A stretch of DNA of 64,000 nt from contig NZ_CP029197.1 in NCBI RefSeq assembly GCF_008639165.1, forward strand, positions 5,026,001 to 5,090,000, written 5' to 3'. The DNA is from Streptomyces venezuelae ATCC 10712. Its GTDB lineage: Bacteria > Actinomycetota > Actinomycetes > Streptomycetales > Streptomycetaceae. A model generated the notes under the pieces. The model did no database searches. It saw only the letters and a program-made list of their open reading frames with translations, and was not told the origin of the DNA. Below, in pieces: positions 1 through 8,546 of the stretch (its first letter is position 1; each line of letters begins with the position of its first letter). The position numbers and the translations under genes were made by a program.

Positions 1-70
1 GGGCCCGCCGGCCCGCACCCATCCGCCCGAACGGACCTGAACCGATCCCCCCGAACCACCAGCCGCTCCA

Positions 71-103
71 CGGCACGGCGTTCTCCCCCGGAACGCCGTG
101 CCG
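71..103. terminator. Perfect 13-bp hairpin upstream of the permease
   Basis: Bases 71-83 pair perfectly with 91-103 around a 7-nt loop. No U-tract follows, as is common in high-GC actinobacteria. It may end an upstream gene outside the window or act as an mRNA structure ahead of the permease. The 139 bp before the permease otherwise show only its ribosome binding site. Confidence 0.5.
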
Positions 104-139
104 CGCTCCGCCCTACCCGAAAAGCGAGGCTCCCCCGCC

Positions 140-1582
140 ATGAACCCCGCCACGCCCCCGCACACCGGTGGACTGCTCCACCTCATACCCGGCACCGCGG
201 GACTGCTGACCGTCGCCGCCCTCGGCATCGCCGTACTGCTCCTGCTGATCATCAAGGTGCGGCTCCAGCCCTTCGTCGCGCTGCTCGCCGTCTCCATCGG
301 CGTCGGCCTCGCCGCCGGCCTCTCCGTCACCGAACTCTTCGGCACCGTCCAGAAGTCCGCCGCCACCTCCGTCATCGAGACCGGCATGGGCGGCATCCTC
401 GGCCATGTCGCGATCATCATCGGCCTGGGCACCATGCTCGGCGCGATCCTCGAAGTGTCGGGCGGCGCCGAGGTGCTGAGCAGCCGTCTCCTCGGCCTCT
501 TCGGCGAGAAGCGCGCCCCGCTCGCCATGGGCCTCACCGGCCTCATCTTCGGCATCCCGGTCTTCTTCGACGTCGGCATCTTCGTCCTCGCGCCGATCGT
601 CTACGCGGCTGCCAAGCGGTCCGGAAAATCGATCCTGCTGTACTGCATGCCGCTGCTCGCGGGCCTCTCCATGACCCACGCCTTCCTGCCGCCGCACCCC
701 GGCCCGGTCGCCGCCGCCGGCCTGCTGCACGTCTCGCTCGGCTGGGTCATCCTGATGGGCGCCCTCGTCGGCCTCCCCGCGGTGCTCGCCGCCTGGGCGT
801 ACGCCGGATGGATCGGGCGCCGGCTCTTCGTCGCCGTCCCGCAGGACATGGTCGAGGCCGCCGAGGAGGCCAGGGCCAAGGTCGCCGCCGAGCGGTCCGG
901 CGGGTCAGAGGCGCCCGTGGCCCTCTCCACCGTGCTCCTCATCATCGGCACGCCGCTGGTCCTCATCCTCGCCGCGACCTTCTCCTCCATCGCCCTGGAC
1001 GCGTCCACCCTCCGCTCCGTCATCGAGTTCTTCGGCAGCCCCTTCGTCGCCCTGACGATCGCGCTCCTGCTCGCGTACTGGCTGCTCGGCATCCGGCGCG
1101 GCTGGTCCCGCAAGTCCCTCGAGCAGGTGTCCACCTCCTCCCTCAAGCCGGTCGGCAACATCCTGCTCGTGGTCGGCGCGGGCGGCGTCTTCGGCGCGGT
1201 CCTCAAGGTGAGCGGCGTCGCCCAGGCGCTCTCCGACACCTTCCACGACGTCGGTCTCCCCGTCATCGTGCTCGCCTACCTCATCTCCCTGGTGCTGCGC
1301 GTCGCCCAGGGCTCGGCGACGGTCGCCATCGTCACCACGGTCGGCATCGTGCTGCCGCTGGTCGAGGGCGGCGGCCACTCGCAGGCCTTCCTGGCCCTCG
1401 TCATCATGGCGATCTCGGCCGGCTCGATCTTCGCCTCGCACGTGAACGACGGCGGGTTCTGGATCGTCTCCAAGTACTTCGGCATCAGCGAACGCGACAC
1501 CCTGAAGTCCTGGACGGTCCTGGAGTCGGTGCTCTCCCTGGCCGGCTTCGTGGTGGCGGCCCTGCTGAGTCTGTTCGTCTGA
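140..1582 (+). CDS. gntP: GntP-family gluconate:H+ symporter (permease)
   Basis: A 480-residue polytopic membrane protein of normal GntP length, hydrophobic throughout. The segments around MGGILGHVAIIIGLGTMLG, the GLIFGIPVFFDVGIFVLAPI stretch and the C-terminal HVNDGGFWIVSKYFG are typical of the family. GntP proteins import gluconate or related sugar acids with protons. I start at ATG 140, which has an AAGCGAGG-like site about 9 nt upstream; the in-frame GTG at 98 lies inside a strong hairpin and has no ribosome site. A gluconate kinase and a GntR regulator often sit upstream in Streptomyces but would lie outside this window. Substrate is inferred from the family only. Confidence 0.88.
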   Translation: MNPATPPHTGGLLHLIPGTAGLLTVAALGIAVLLLLIIKVRLQPFVALLAVSIGVGLAAGLSVTELFGTVQKSAATSVIETGMGGILGHVAIIIGLGTMLGAILEVSGGAEVLSSRLLGLFGEKRAPLAMGLTGLIFGIPVFFDVGIFVLAPIVYAAAKRSGKSILLYCMPLLAGLSMTHAFLPPHPGPVAAAGLLHVSLGWVILMGALVGLPAVLAAWAYAGWIGRRLFVAVPQDMVEAAEEARAKVAAERSGGSEAPVALSTVLLIIGTPLVLILAATFSSIALDASTLRSVIEFFGSPFVALTIALLLAYWLLGIRRGWSRKSLEQVSTSSLKPVGNILLVVGAGGVFGAVLKVSGVAQALSDTFHDVGLPVIVLAYLISLVLRVAQGSATVAIVTTVGIVLPLVEGGGHSQAFLALVIMAISAGSIFASHVNDGGFWIVSKYFGISERDTLKSWTVLESVLSLAGFVVAALLSLFV

Positions 1583-1607
1583 CCGGCCCGGCCCGGCCCG
1601 TGACGCG

Positions 1608-1642
1608 GGGGCGCCCCGGCGGTGTCCCCGCCGGGGCGCCCC
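1608..1642. terminator. Bidirectional terminator between convergent genes
   Basis: A perfect 15-bp stem (1608-1622 with 1628-1642) with a 5-nt loop lies between the convergent permease and carboxypeptidase stops, so it can serve both. Confidence 0.7.
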
Positions 1643-1657
1643 GTCACGTACGGGCCG

Positions 1658-3010
1658 TCAGGCCGTGCAGTACTGGGCCTGCTTGCCGATCGAGCGGTAC
1701 ATGCAGTCGGCGTTCTCCAGGAGCTGCAGGACGGCGTCGCGGTTGCGGCTCGTCTCGCGCTCGATGACCTCGTCGGGCGGATAGAAGCCGCCGCCACCGG
1801 AGGACGGGTACATCTCGAAGGTGTACGCGAAGATCCGCTGCGAGCCCCACAGGTAGTCGTCGATCGAGCCGTCCGTGATGTAGAGGTCGCTGGACTGCTC
1901 GGGCGTGTAGCCGTTGCTGGCCGCCATCTTGCCGCCGACCGCCGCGAAGGCGTTCCGGTCGTCCAGGGTCATGCCGGGGGCGGTGTTGGCCGTCGTCCAG
2001 CCGAAGGGCCAGAGGACCAGCTCGCTGTAGGTGTGGAAGTCGATGGCCGCGGTGATCTGCTGCTTGCCGCCGACCACCCGGGAGCGGACGAAGTCGGCGA
2101 CGACCTTGACCTCGGGGGCGGACTCGGGGGCCGTGCCGCGGTAGGTCTCGGAGCTCTTGGAGCCGGAGGAGCCGCCGCAGCAGCCCCACTTGTAGTCCCA
2201 GTTCCGGTTCAGGTCCGTGCCGATGTAGGAGGAGCCGGAGTTCGGCTGGCGGTTCTTGCGCCAGCTGCGGTAGGAGCCGCTGGCGATGTCGTACTCGCCG
2301 CCGTCCGGGTTGAGGTCCGGCACGATCCAGATCTCGCGGCCGTTCACGGCGTTGGTGATCCGGGTGTCGGTGCCGTAGCCCGCGCCGAGTTCGCGCAGCA
2401 GGTACAGCGCCATCTCGACGGTGAGGTGCTCGCGGGCGTGCTGGTGGTGGGTGAAGAGGACCTCGGGCTCGTTCTCGTCGGTGGCGACGTTGTCGCTGAT
2501 CTTGATGGCGACGATGTCCCGGCCCTGGTACGTCTTGCCGATGACCCGCTTGCTCATGATCGAGGGGTAGGCGGCGAGCCGCTGGTCGATCTCCGCGTTC
2601 ATCTCGGCGAAGTTGTGGTACTTCGCGTCGGCGGAGGGGAAGTCGAGCGGGCCCGCGGTCTTGCCGCCCTCGGCGCCGCGGTCCGGCGGTCCCGGCAGGG
2701 CGACCGGCTTGTAGCCGAGCGCCTTGAGGGTCCTGAGCTGTTCGGTGTTGGCGCTCACCACGACCGAGCGGGCGTCGACCTCGTCGATCGAGACGCCGGT
2801 GGCGGTGAGCGCGGTGCGGGCGGCCGGGGTGGAGGGTCCGGCGACCTCGTACTGCCGGATCACCTCCTCGGCGCCGGCGGCGATGCGGGCGGCGGTCGGC
2901 GCCGGGTCGGCCCCGGCGGGTGTCGTGAGTGCGGAGAGGGGCGCCGCGAGGGCGAGCGCCACGAGGGCCGCGAGGGTGGCGGACCTTCTGCCGCGGGTGG
3001 GACGTCGCAT
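1658..3010 (-). CDS. Secreted zinc carboxypeptidase, M14 family
   Basis: A 450-residue exported metallocarboxypeptidase. A basic N-terminus and hydrophobic stretch (about residues 8-35, ending near AGADP) form a signal peptide, followed by a pro-region to about residue 120. The catalytic domain has the zinc pair HAREH (His about 189, Glu about 192), a third zinc His in DFHTYSE (about 324), the DLNRNWDYKWG segment, and the general-base Glu in TFEMYP (about 398). These are the M14 (carboxypeptidase T/A-like) hallmarks, so it should remove C-terminal residues from extracellular peptides. Start at ATG 3010 is chosen because AGGAGAC lies just upstream; longer in-frame starts have none. The C-terminus has an extra Cys-containing tail (DCMYRSIG...QYC). 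Confidence 0.9.
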   Translation of the reverse strand: MRRPTRGRRSATLAALVALALAAPLSALTTPAGADPAPTAARIAAGAEEVIRQYEVAGPSTPAARTALTATGVSIDEVDARSVVVSANTEQLRTLKALGYKPVALPGPPDRGAEGGKTAGPLDFPSADAKYHNFAEMNAEIDQRLAAYPSIMSKRVIGKTYQGRDIVAIKISDNVATDENEPEVLFTHHQHAREHLTVEMALYLLRELGAGYGTDTRITNAVNGREIWIVPDLNPDGGEYDIASGSYRSWRKNRQPNSGSSYIGTDLNRNWDYKWGCCGGSSGSKSSETYRGTAPESAPEVKVVADFVRSRVVGGKQQITAAIDFHTYSELVLWPFGWTTANTAPGMTLDDRNAFAAVGGKMAASNGYTPEQSSDLYITDGSIDDYLWGSQRIFAYTFEMYPSSGGGGFYPPDEVIERETSRNRDAVLQLLENADCMYRSIGKQAQYCTA

Positions 3011-3133
3011 GTCGTCTCCTGGGTGGGGAGGGTGGGGGGTGCGACAAACTCGTGCGGGTCGTTCCGTGTTGGGCACATGGTGGGGCTCTGTCATGGACCG
3101 GTCAAGATACCGAGTTCGGCCATACTGTCCCGC

Positions 3134-4510
3134 GTGGGGACCCTCATCGGTAGATACGTCATCGAGCACAAACTAGGCGAAGGCGGCATGGGCACCGTCT
3201 ATCTGGCCCGATCGCGCGGCGGGCGCGCCGTCGCCGTCAAGGTGGCCCGGCCGGAACTCGCCGCCGATCCGTCCTTCCGCGCCCGCTTCCGGGCCGAGGT
3301 CGCCGCCGCCCGACAGGTCGGCGGCTTCCACACCGCGCAGGTCGTGGACGCCGACCCCGACGCCGAGGCGCCCTGGCTCGCCACCGCCTACATCCCCGGC
3401 CCCACCCTCTCCGCGCTCGTCACCGCCGACGGCCCGATGGACGAGGCGCGGCTGCGCGCGCTCGGCGCCGCGCTCGCCGAGGCCCTGGAGGCCATCCACG
3501 CGTGCGGTCTCGTCCACCGCGACCTCAAGCCCGGCAACATCGTCATGGCCCCCGACGGGCCCCGCGTCCTCGACTTCGGCATCGCCCGTGCGCTGGAGTC
3601 CACCCGGCTCACCGCCACCGGCTCCGCCTTCGGCACGCCCGGCTACCTCGCCCCCGAACAGGCCCTCGGCGAGGAGGTCACCGGCGCCGCCGACGTCTTC
3701 GCCCTCGGCGCGGTGCTCGTCGCCGCGGCGGGCGGCCGGCCCTTCGGGGACGGTACGCCGATGGGGCTCATGTACCGCGCGGTCCACGAGGCCCCCGACC
3801 TGGCCTCCGTACCGGAACCGCTGCGGGAACTGGTGGGCCGCTGCCTCGCCAAGGACCCGGCAGACCGGCCCACGCCGGAGCAGATCCTGGACGAGCTGGG
3901 CGAGGGGGTGCGGGACCCGGCGGGGACCGTACCGCCGCCGACGGTCGTCGACGCGCCCGCGACACCGCGGCACCCGGTCCCCCCGGGCTTCGGACCGCCT
4001 TCGCCGGATTCGGTTCCGCCGGGGTACGTGGCTCCGCGGGACTCGGTCCCGCTGGGGCACGTGGCTCCGCCGCGGCGGGATTCGGTTCCGCCGGGGTACA
4101 TGGCCCCGCCGCTGGCCGATTCGGTGCCACCGGGGTTCGCCGCCCCGCCGCCGCGTGACGCGGTCCCGGCGGGGTTCGGGCCGCCCGTGCCGGCGCTCTT
4201 CGTGCCGCCGCCGCCCGTCGCGCCCCCGCAGCCCGTGCCGGAGTTCGTGGCCGCCGACAACGTGTACGGGATCGTCGTCGACGGCGCCGGGATATGCCTG
4301 CAACTCCTCGACGACGAGGCCGATTTCACCTGGCCCGAGATCGGAGCCGTACGGTACGTGCGGACCCGGCGGGGCCGGTGGCTGCGGATCAGCGTCGTCC
4401 TGTACGACGGCACCGAGTACACCTGCGAGATCGACGGCCGCCGGGCGGCGCGGGTCGACGAGTGGGTCCGCGGACTCGAACGGGTCCTGGCCCGCTTCCT
4501 GCCCGCCTGA
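3134..4510 (+). CDS. Serine/threonine protein kinase with Pro-rich repeats and unique C-terminal domain
   Basis: A 458-residue Hanks-type kinase. Visible motifs: glycine loop GEGGMGTVYLAR (about 13-24), catalytic Lys in AVKVA (about 36), HRDLKPGN (about 128), DFGIAR (about 146), and GTPGYLAPEQ in the activation segment. After the kinase lobe (to about 265) come five degenerate 12-residue repeats built on DSVPPGYxAPP, then a C-terminal domain of about 85 residues (YGIVVDGAGICLQLLDD onward) that I do not recognise. No transmembrane helix is evident, so it is probably cytosolic. Start GTG 3134 has no Shine-Dalgarno but a -10-like CATACT ends 8 nt upstream, which suggests a leaderless mRNA. It is divergent from the carboxypeptidase. 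Confidence 0.87.
   Translation: MGTLIGRYVIEHKLGEGGMGTVYLARSRGGRAVAVKVARPELAADPSFRARFRAEVAAARQVGGFHTAQVVDADPDAEAPWLATAYIPGPTLSALVTADGPMDEARLRALGAALAEALEAIHACGLVHRDLKPGNIVMAPDGPRVLDFGIARALESTRLTATGSAFGTPGYLAPEQALGEEVTGAADVFALGAVLVAAAGGRPFGDGTPMGLMYRAVHEAPDLASVPEPLRELVGRCLAKDPADRPTPEQILDELGEGVRDPAGTVPPPTVVDAPATPRHPVPPGFGPPSPDSVPPGYVAPRDSVPLGHVAPPRRDSVPPGYMAPPLADSVPPGFAAPPPRDAVPAGFGPPVPALFVPPPPVAPPQPVPEFVAADNVYGIVVDGAGICLQLLDDEADFTWPEIGAVRYVRTRRGRWLRISVVLYDGTEYTCEIDGRRAARVDEWVRGLERVLARFLPA
3985..4185 (+). repeat. In-gene repeats encoding DSVPPGY units of the kinase linker
   Basis: About five imperfect copies of a 36-39 bp unit containing GATTCGGTTCCGCCGGGGTA-like sequence. They encode the Pro-rich linker between the kinase domain and the C-terminal domain. 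Copy number could vary between strains. Confidence 0.7.
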
Positions 4511-4521
4511 GGAACGCGGCA

Positions 4522-4549
4522 CGGCGCCGCCGGAGGACCGGCGGCGCCG
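4522..4549. terminator. Shared terminator between kinase and chitinase
   Basis: A perfect 12-bp GC stem (4522-4533 with 4538-4549) and AGGA tetraloop in the 55-bp gap between the convergent kinase and chitinase stops. Confidence 0.65.
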
Positions 4550-4565
4550 CGGGTGGTGCGAACCG

Positions 4566-6281
4566 CTACGGCAGGTTGTGGACGTGCGGGCCCACCGCGT
4601 TCGACCAGGCGTTGCCGGCCGTGGCGTCCCAGTTCGTCGACCAGGTCATCGCACCGCGCACCCCGGGCCAGGCCTGGGCCGGCTTGAAGGTGCCGCAGCC
4701 GGTGAGCCTGGTCAGGCAGTCGAGCGCGTTCTTCACGATCTGCGGGTCGACGTAGCCGCTGCCTGCGCCCCGCGTGGAGGCGGGGACGCCCAGACCGATC
4801 TGCGACGGGGCCAGACCGCCCTGGATCTGGATGCAGGCGAGCGCGGTGAGGAAGTCCACCGAGCCCTGGCTGTAGACCTTGCCGTCGCAGCCGAGCATCG
4901 AACCGCTGTTGTAGTACTGCATGTTGACCACCGTGAGGATGTCCTTCACGGCCAGCGCGGTCTTGAAGTACTCCGTGCCGGTGTTCTGCATGTCGATGGT
5001 CTGCGGGGCCATCGTCAGGACCAGCGACGAACCGGCCTTGGCGGAGAGCTGGCGCAGCGCCTTGGTCAGGTACGTGGAGTTGATGCCGTGCTCGAGGTCG
5101 ATGTCGACGCCGTTGAAGCCGTACTCCTGCATGAGGGCGTACGTGCTGTTCGCGAAGGCGGTCGCGGAGGCGTCGCTGTTGATCGTGACGTTCCCCTTCT
5201 CGCCGCCGACCGAGATGATCACGGACTTGCCGGCCGCCTTCTTCGCGGCCACGTCGGCCTTGAAGTCGGCGACGGAGGCGTAGCCGACGGCCGGGTCGAG
5301 GTTGAAGGTGATCTGGCCGGGCGTGGCCGTGGCGTCGGCGAACGAGACGGCGATGATGTCGTACTGCGCCTGCACGTCCCGCAGCTTCTGCACCGTGGCG
5401 CCGTTGTTGAAGTTCTGCCAGTAGCCGGTCAGCGCGTGCTTGGGCACGTTCGGGCCGGGGCCCGGGTCGGTGACCTTGGCCGTACGGGCCGACACGGCGG
5501 AGGACTTCGCCGACTCGCCCGCGGAGTTCGTCGCGGCGACCTGGAACTGGTACGCGGTGTCGGCCGTGAGCCCGGTGACCGTCGTCGACGTACCGCTGAC
5601 CGTCTGCGGGTTGCCGCCGTCCCGGTACACCTTGTAGCCCGTGGCGCCGGAGACCGCGCCCCAGCTCAGGGCGACGGAGGAGGAGGTGACGGTGCCCGCG
5701 GCGAGCCCCGCCGGGGTGCCGGGGACGACCGGGTCGGGGTCCTGGCCGCCGCCCCCGTCGGGCCCGAAGACGCTGACGTCGTCGACGGAGTACGGAGAGG
5801 TCCCGTACCAGCCGTGGGTGTAGATCTCGACCGAGGTGGTGCTCGCGCCGGTGGTGAAGGTGGTGGTGAGCTGCTTCCAGGCGGCGCTGTCGGGCGTCCA
5901 CGTGGAGACGCTGCCGGAGCCGGTCCCGGTGTTGCTCGCGCCGAGGTAGGCGTAGCCGCCCTGGACCCAGGCGCTCAGCGTGTAGGTCGAGTTGGGCTTC
6001 ACGGTGACGGTCTGCACGCACTTGGCGTTGTCGAGCCCGGCGGGGGTGGCACGCAGGGCGCCGGCGCCGGTGCGGACCGGGGAGGAGACGGCGGCGCCGC
6101 TCCCGGCGGAACAGGACCAGTTGGCGAGGCCGTTCTCGAAGCCGGCGTTCTTGGCGACGTTGACGTCCGCCGCCTGCGCGGTGCCGGCGCCGCCGACGAG
6201 GACGAGCCCGGAGCCGACGGCGAGCGCGAGGGCTCCGCCGAGCCAGCGGCGTCCGTGCGGACGGGTGGTGGTGCGGTCCAC
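4566..6281 (-). CDS. Secreted GH18 chitinase with carbohydrate-binding and fibronectin III domains
   Basis: A 571-residue exported chitinase. A signal peptide (to about AQAADV, residue 37) is followed by a beta-rich carbohydrate-binding-like module (about 38-165), a linker, one FnIII domain (about 185-270, with GLTADTAYQFQVAATNSAG), and a GH18 barrel (about 285-571). The catalytic DxDxE is DIDLE at about residues 391-395; ISVGGEKG is the second conserved strand. It should hydrolyse beta-1,4-GlcNAc chains outside the cell by substrate-assisted catalysis. I prefer GTG 6281 because GGAGG lies 6 nt before it; the ATG two codons earlier abuts GGAGG with no spacing. A DasR-type operator and TTGACA box lie upstream. 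Confidence 0.92.
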   Translation of the reverse strand: MDRTTTRPHGRRWLGGALALAVGSGLVLVGGAGTAQAADVNVAKNAGFENGLANWSCSAGSGAAVSSPVRTGAGALRATPAGLDNAKCVQTVTVKPNSTYTLSAWVQGGYAYLGASNTGTGSGSVSTWTPDSAAWKQLTTTFTTGASTTSVEIYTHGWYGTSPYSVDDVSVFGPDGGGGQDPDPVVPGTPAGLAAGTVTSSSVALSWGAVSGATGYKVYRDGGNPQTVSGTSTTVTGLTADTAYQFQVAATNSAGESAKSSAVSARTAKVTDPGPGPNVPKHALTGYWQNFNNGATVQKLRDVQAQYDIIAVSFADATATPGQITFNLDPAVGYASVADFKADVAAKKAAGKSVIISVGGEKGNVTINSDASATAFANSTYALMQEYGFNGVDIDLEHGINSTYLTKALRQLSAKAGSSLVLTMAPQTIDMQNTGTEYFKTALAVKDILTVVNMQYYNSGSMLGCDGKVYSQGSVDFLTALACIQIQGGLAPSQIGLGVPASTRGAGSGYVDPQIVKNALDCLTRLTGCGTFKPAQAWPGVRGAMTWSTNWDATAGNAWSNAVGPHVHNLP

Positions 6282-6408
6282 GTGCATCCTCCGGAGGGGA
6301 GTTGGGGATGTGGGGATGTGGAGGTGCCGTACGTCTTCGTCGTCGTACGGGGTGCCTGGTACAGGGGGGTACGGGCGTGCGGACGGTGGCCACCGTTGTC
6401 GGAACAAG

Positions 6409-6424
6409 CTGGTCCAGACCAATC
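6409..6424 (-). promoter_or_regulatory. DasR-responsive element (dre) overlapping the chitinase promoter
   Basis: On the minus strand this reads ATTGGTCTGGACCAGC, a near match to the established Streptomyces dre consensus (ACTGGTCTAGACCAGT type). A TTGACA -35 lies immediately upstream (complement of 6430-6435), so a bound repressor would block polymerase. By known biology DasR releases these sites when amino-sugar phosphates accumulate. The rest of the 373-bp gap to the next gene shows no other gene. Confidence 0.8.
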
Positions 6425-6654
6425 GCGTTGTCAAGACCTCTGGCAGCAAGGCCTGTTCACCGGGGGCGGGCAGGGCCGGAGGACCCGAGCTCCCGGCCCA
6501 AATATTTGAGTGAGCTTGGCGGATTGTGTGTTCACCACCCCGGGGGACGTGGATAAGGTGCAGAGGCGGCAGCACCCTGGGGTGACGCCACGAACGCGGT
6601 AAGTGATCCGCGGCCCCCGGGGCGCCGGCGGCCCGGAGGGACGGGGGGTCCGGC

Positions 6655-7749
6655 GTGCCGACAGCGATCGCGGTCACCAGCGCCGACCTCGTGCTGCCGC
6701 CGACCGACCCAGGAACCCCGCACGCCGCCGTCCTCCCCGACCCCGGGACCCAGTCGCTCGACGCCTCCCTCGCCGACATGCAGCAGCTCCTCGCGCGCTA
6801 CGGCCACGTGATCGCCATCTGCCCCGGCTCCGCCCCCGCCGCGGTCAAGGACCGGCTCCGCGCCGTCCGCTCCCTCCTCGAAAGCGACCGGATCGCCCTG
6901 GTCGGGACCGACCTGCCGCCACTCGGCGCGGCCGTACTCGTCCGCCAGCTACGGCAGCTGGCGGGCTGCGACTTCAGCCCCGGGGTCCTCGCCTCCGCCG
7001 CCCGGCTGCTCGCCCACTACATCTACGCCGGCGCCGTCCTCGGCTCCGTCTCCCGGCTCGACCGCGTCCCCGTCAGCCTCGGCTCCCACCTCAAGGGCTG
7101 GCTGCCCGGCGCCCACTTCGCCGTCCTCGCCGGACCCGTCCCCCAGATCGTGCGCCTCGGCAACAACGAGGAGACCCTCGCCGGGCCCGAGTTCGCCACC
7201 GAACTCCTGCTCGCCCGCGGCCAGCTCCAGACCGACTGGCCCACCACCACCCTCGTGCCCCGCTGGCGGGTCCAGGGGGCCGTCCTCGAAGCGGCGCTGC
7301 CCGACACATCGCCCGGCTGGTGGGGCACCGGCAAGCTCGTCGAGTTCGCCGCGTACCTGCCCGACCTGCCCGTCCTCCACCAGCTCGTCTCCTCCGTACG
7401 GCGCGACTCCTGCCACTGGTGCGGGATGGAGCTCATCGGCGACCGCTGCGGCTTCTGCGGGGCGCCGCTCCAGGTGGGGCCGGCGCCGGAGCAGGGCCGG
7501 GGACAGGGGAGAGGACGGGAGCTGGGCGGACAGAGCGCCCCCGCCCTGGAGACGGCCCGGCAGCCGGCCCCGCACCCGACCTCGTACGCCGAGCTCACCC
7601 CGGCGAACACGCAGGGGACCGGGCACGGCACCGGGCACGGTGACTCGTACGGCACCGCGCACGGGACCGGGCACGGTGACTCGTACGGCAACGCGCACGG
7701 CACCGCCCACGGCGACCCGCACGTGAATCCCACCCGCGCCCTGCCATGA
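6655..7749 (+). CDS. Conserved hypothetical with zinc ribbon and His/Gly-rich tail, head of Tad locus
   Basis: 364 residues, no recognised enzyme family. Residues 1-250 look globular, with a ParA- or receiver-like start (AIAVTSADLVLPP) and no signal peptide. Near residue 255-272 is a CHWCGMELIGDRCGFCGAP zinc-ribbon-like pair of CxxC motifs. The tail (about 320-360) is built from 12-residue repeats GTGHGDSYGTAH rich in His and Gly. GTG 6655 has GGGGGG upstream. It lies 82 bp before cpaB in the same direction and probably heads the pilus operon. I infer a regulatory or assembly role from position only; zinc binding is predicted, not shown. Confidence 0.6.
   Translation: MPTAIAVTSADLVLPPTDPGTPHAAVLPDPGTQSLDASLADMQQLLARYGHVIAICPGSAPAAVKDRLRAVRSLLESDRIALVGTDLPPLGAAVLVRQLRQLAGCDFSPGVLASAARLLAHYIYAGAVLGSVSRLDRVPVSLGSHLKGWLPGAHFAVLAGPVPQIVRLGNNEETLAGPEFATELLLARGQLQTDWPTTTLVPRWRVQGAVLEAALPDTSPGWWGTGKLVEFAAYLPDLPVLHQLVSSVRRDSCHWCGMELIGDRCGFCGAPLQVGPAPEQGRGQGRGRELGGQSAPALETARQPAPHPTSYAELTPANTQGTGHGTGHGDSYGTAHGTGHGDSYGNAHGTAHGDPHVNPTRALP
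7609..7731 (+). repeat. In-gene His/Gly repeat
   Basis: Imperfect 33-36 bp direct repeats (core GGGCACGGTGACTCGTACGG, seen twice exactly) encode the histidine-rich tail of the preceding gene. Confidence 0.75.
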
Positions 7750-7831
7750 GCCGCCCCGAGCCCGCCTCCGCGCCCCCTCCGCCCGCCCCCGTCCGCCCCG
7801 GACCCACGTCTCCGATCGAGGTAGTACGGCC

Positions 7832-8539
7832 ATGAACTCCCGCCAGCGCCGCGGCGTCATCCTGCTGCTGCTGTCCGTCCTGTGCGCCCTCGGCGCCTTC
7901 GCCGGCGTGCTCGCCGTCATCAGCGACGTGAACTCCAAGGTCGGACCGGAGACCACCGCGTACCGGATCAAGGGCGACGTGGCCCCGTACACCCCCCTGC
8001 GGGCGAACCAGTTCGAGAAGATCACCATGCCGAAGCGCTGGCTCTCCGAGACCGCCGTCACCGACCTCCGCGTGATCGAGGGCCGGATCGCCGTCACCCG
8101 CCTCAAGGCCGGCTCGCTCCTGCAGTCCGACATGATCGTCGAGCGGCCCGAACTCCAGCCCGGCCAGCAGGAGATCGCCATCATGATCGACGCCGCCACC
8201 GGCGTCGCGGGCAAGATCACCGCCGGCGCCACCGTCAACATCTACGCCACCTTCGCGGGCGAGAAGAAGGACCAGCCCGCCCAGTCCCGCATGATCGTCG
8301 CCGGCGCCCGCGTCCTCGACGTCGGCAAGCTCACCCCGATCAGGGAGAGCTCCCAGGGCTCCGCCCGCACCAACGACGCCGTACCGATCTCCTTCGCCCT
8401 CTCCACCCTCGACGCCCAGCGCGTCGCGTACGCCGAGTCCTTCGCCGAGCACGTACGCCTCGCCCTCGTCGCCCCCACCACCGGCGGCGCCCCCGCCGAC
8501 CAGCGCGACCGCACCTACACGCTCGAAAAGGACAAGTGA
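7832..8539 (+). CDS. cpaB: Flp pilus assembly protein CpaB/RcpC (SAF domain)
   Basis: 235 residues with an N-terminal membrane anchor (about 5-30, GVILLLLSVLCALGAFAG) and an SAF-type beta-clip domain (about 50-110, with VTRLKAGSLLQSDMI), followed by a CpaB-type C-terminal part (IMIDAATGVAGKITAGATVNI). In diderms CpaB links the secretin to the periplasm; here no secretin gene is present, as expected for a monoderm, so it more likely organises the pilus base at the cell surface. GATCGAGG precedes ATG 7832. The stop is 7 bp from the next gene. Confidence 0.82.
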   Translation: MNSRQRRGVILLLLSVLCALGAFAGVLAVISDVNSKVGPETTAYRIKGDVAPYTPLRANQFEKITMPKRWLSETAVTDLRVIEGRIAVTRLKAGSLLQSDMIVERPELQPGQQEIAIMIDAATGVAGKITAGATVNIYATFAGEKKDQPAQSRMIVAGARVLDVGKLTPIRESSQGSARTNDAVPISFALSTLDAQRVAYAESFAEHVRLALVAPTTGGAPADQRDRTYTLEKDK

Positions 8540-8546
8540 GGCCGGT

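Noticed and set aside
1622..3133. Long open frame running into the kinase from upstream
   Set aside because: It lies antisense to the carboxypeptidase, has no domain, and only reflects high GC; the kinase starts at 3134.
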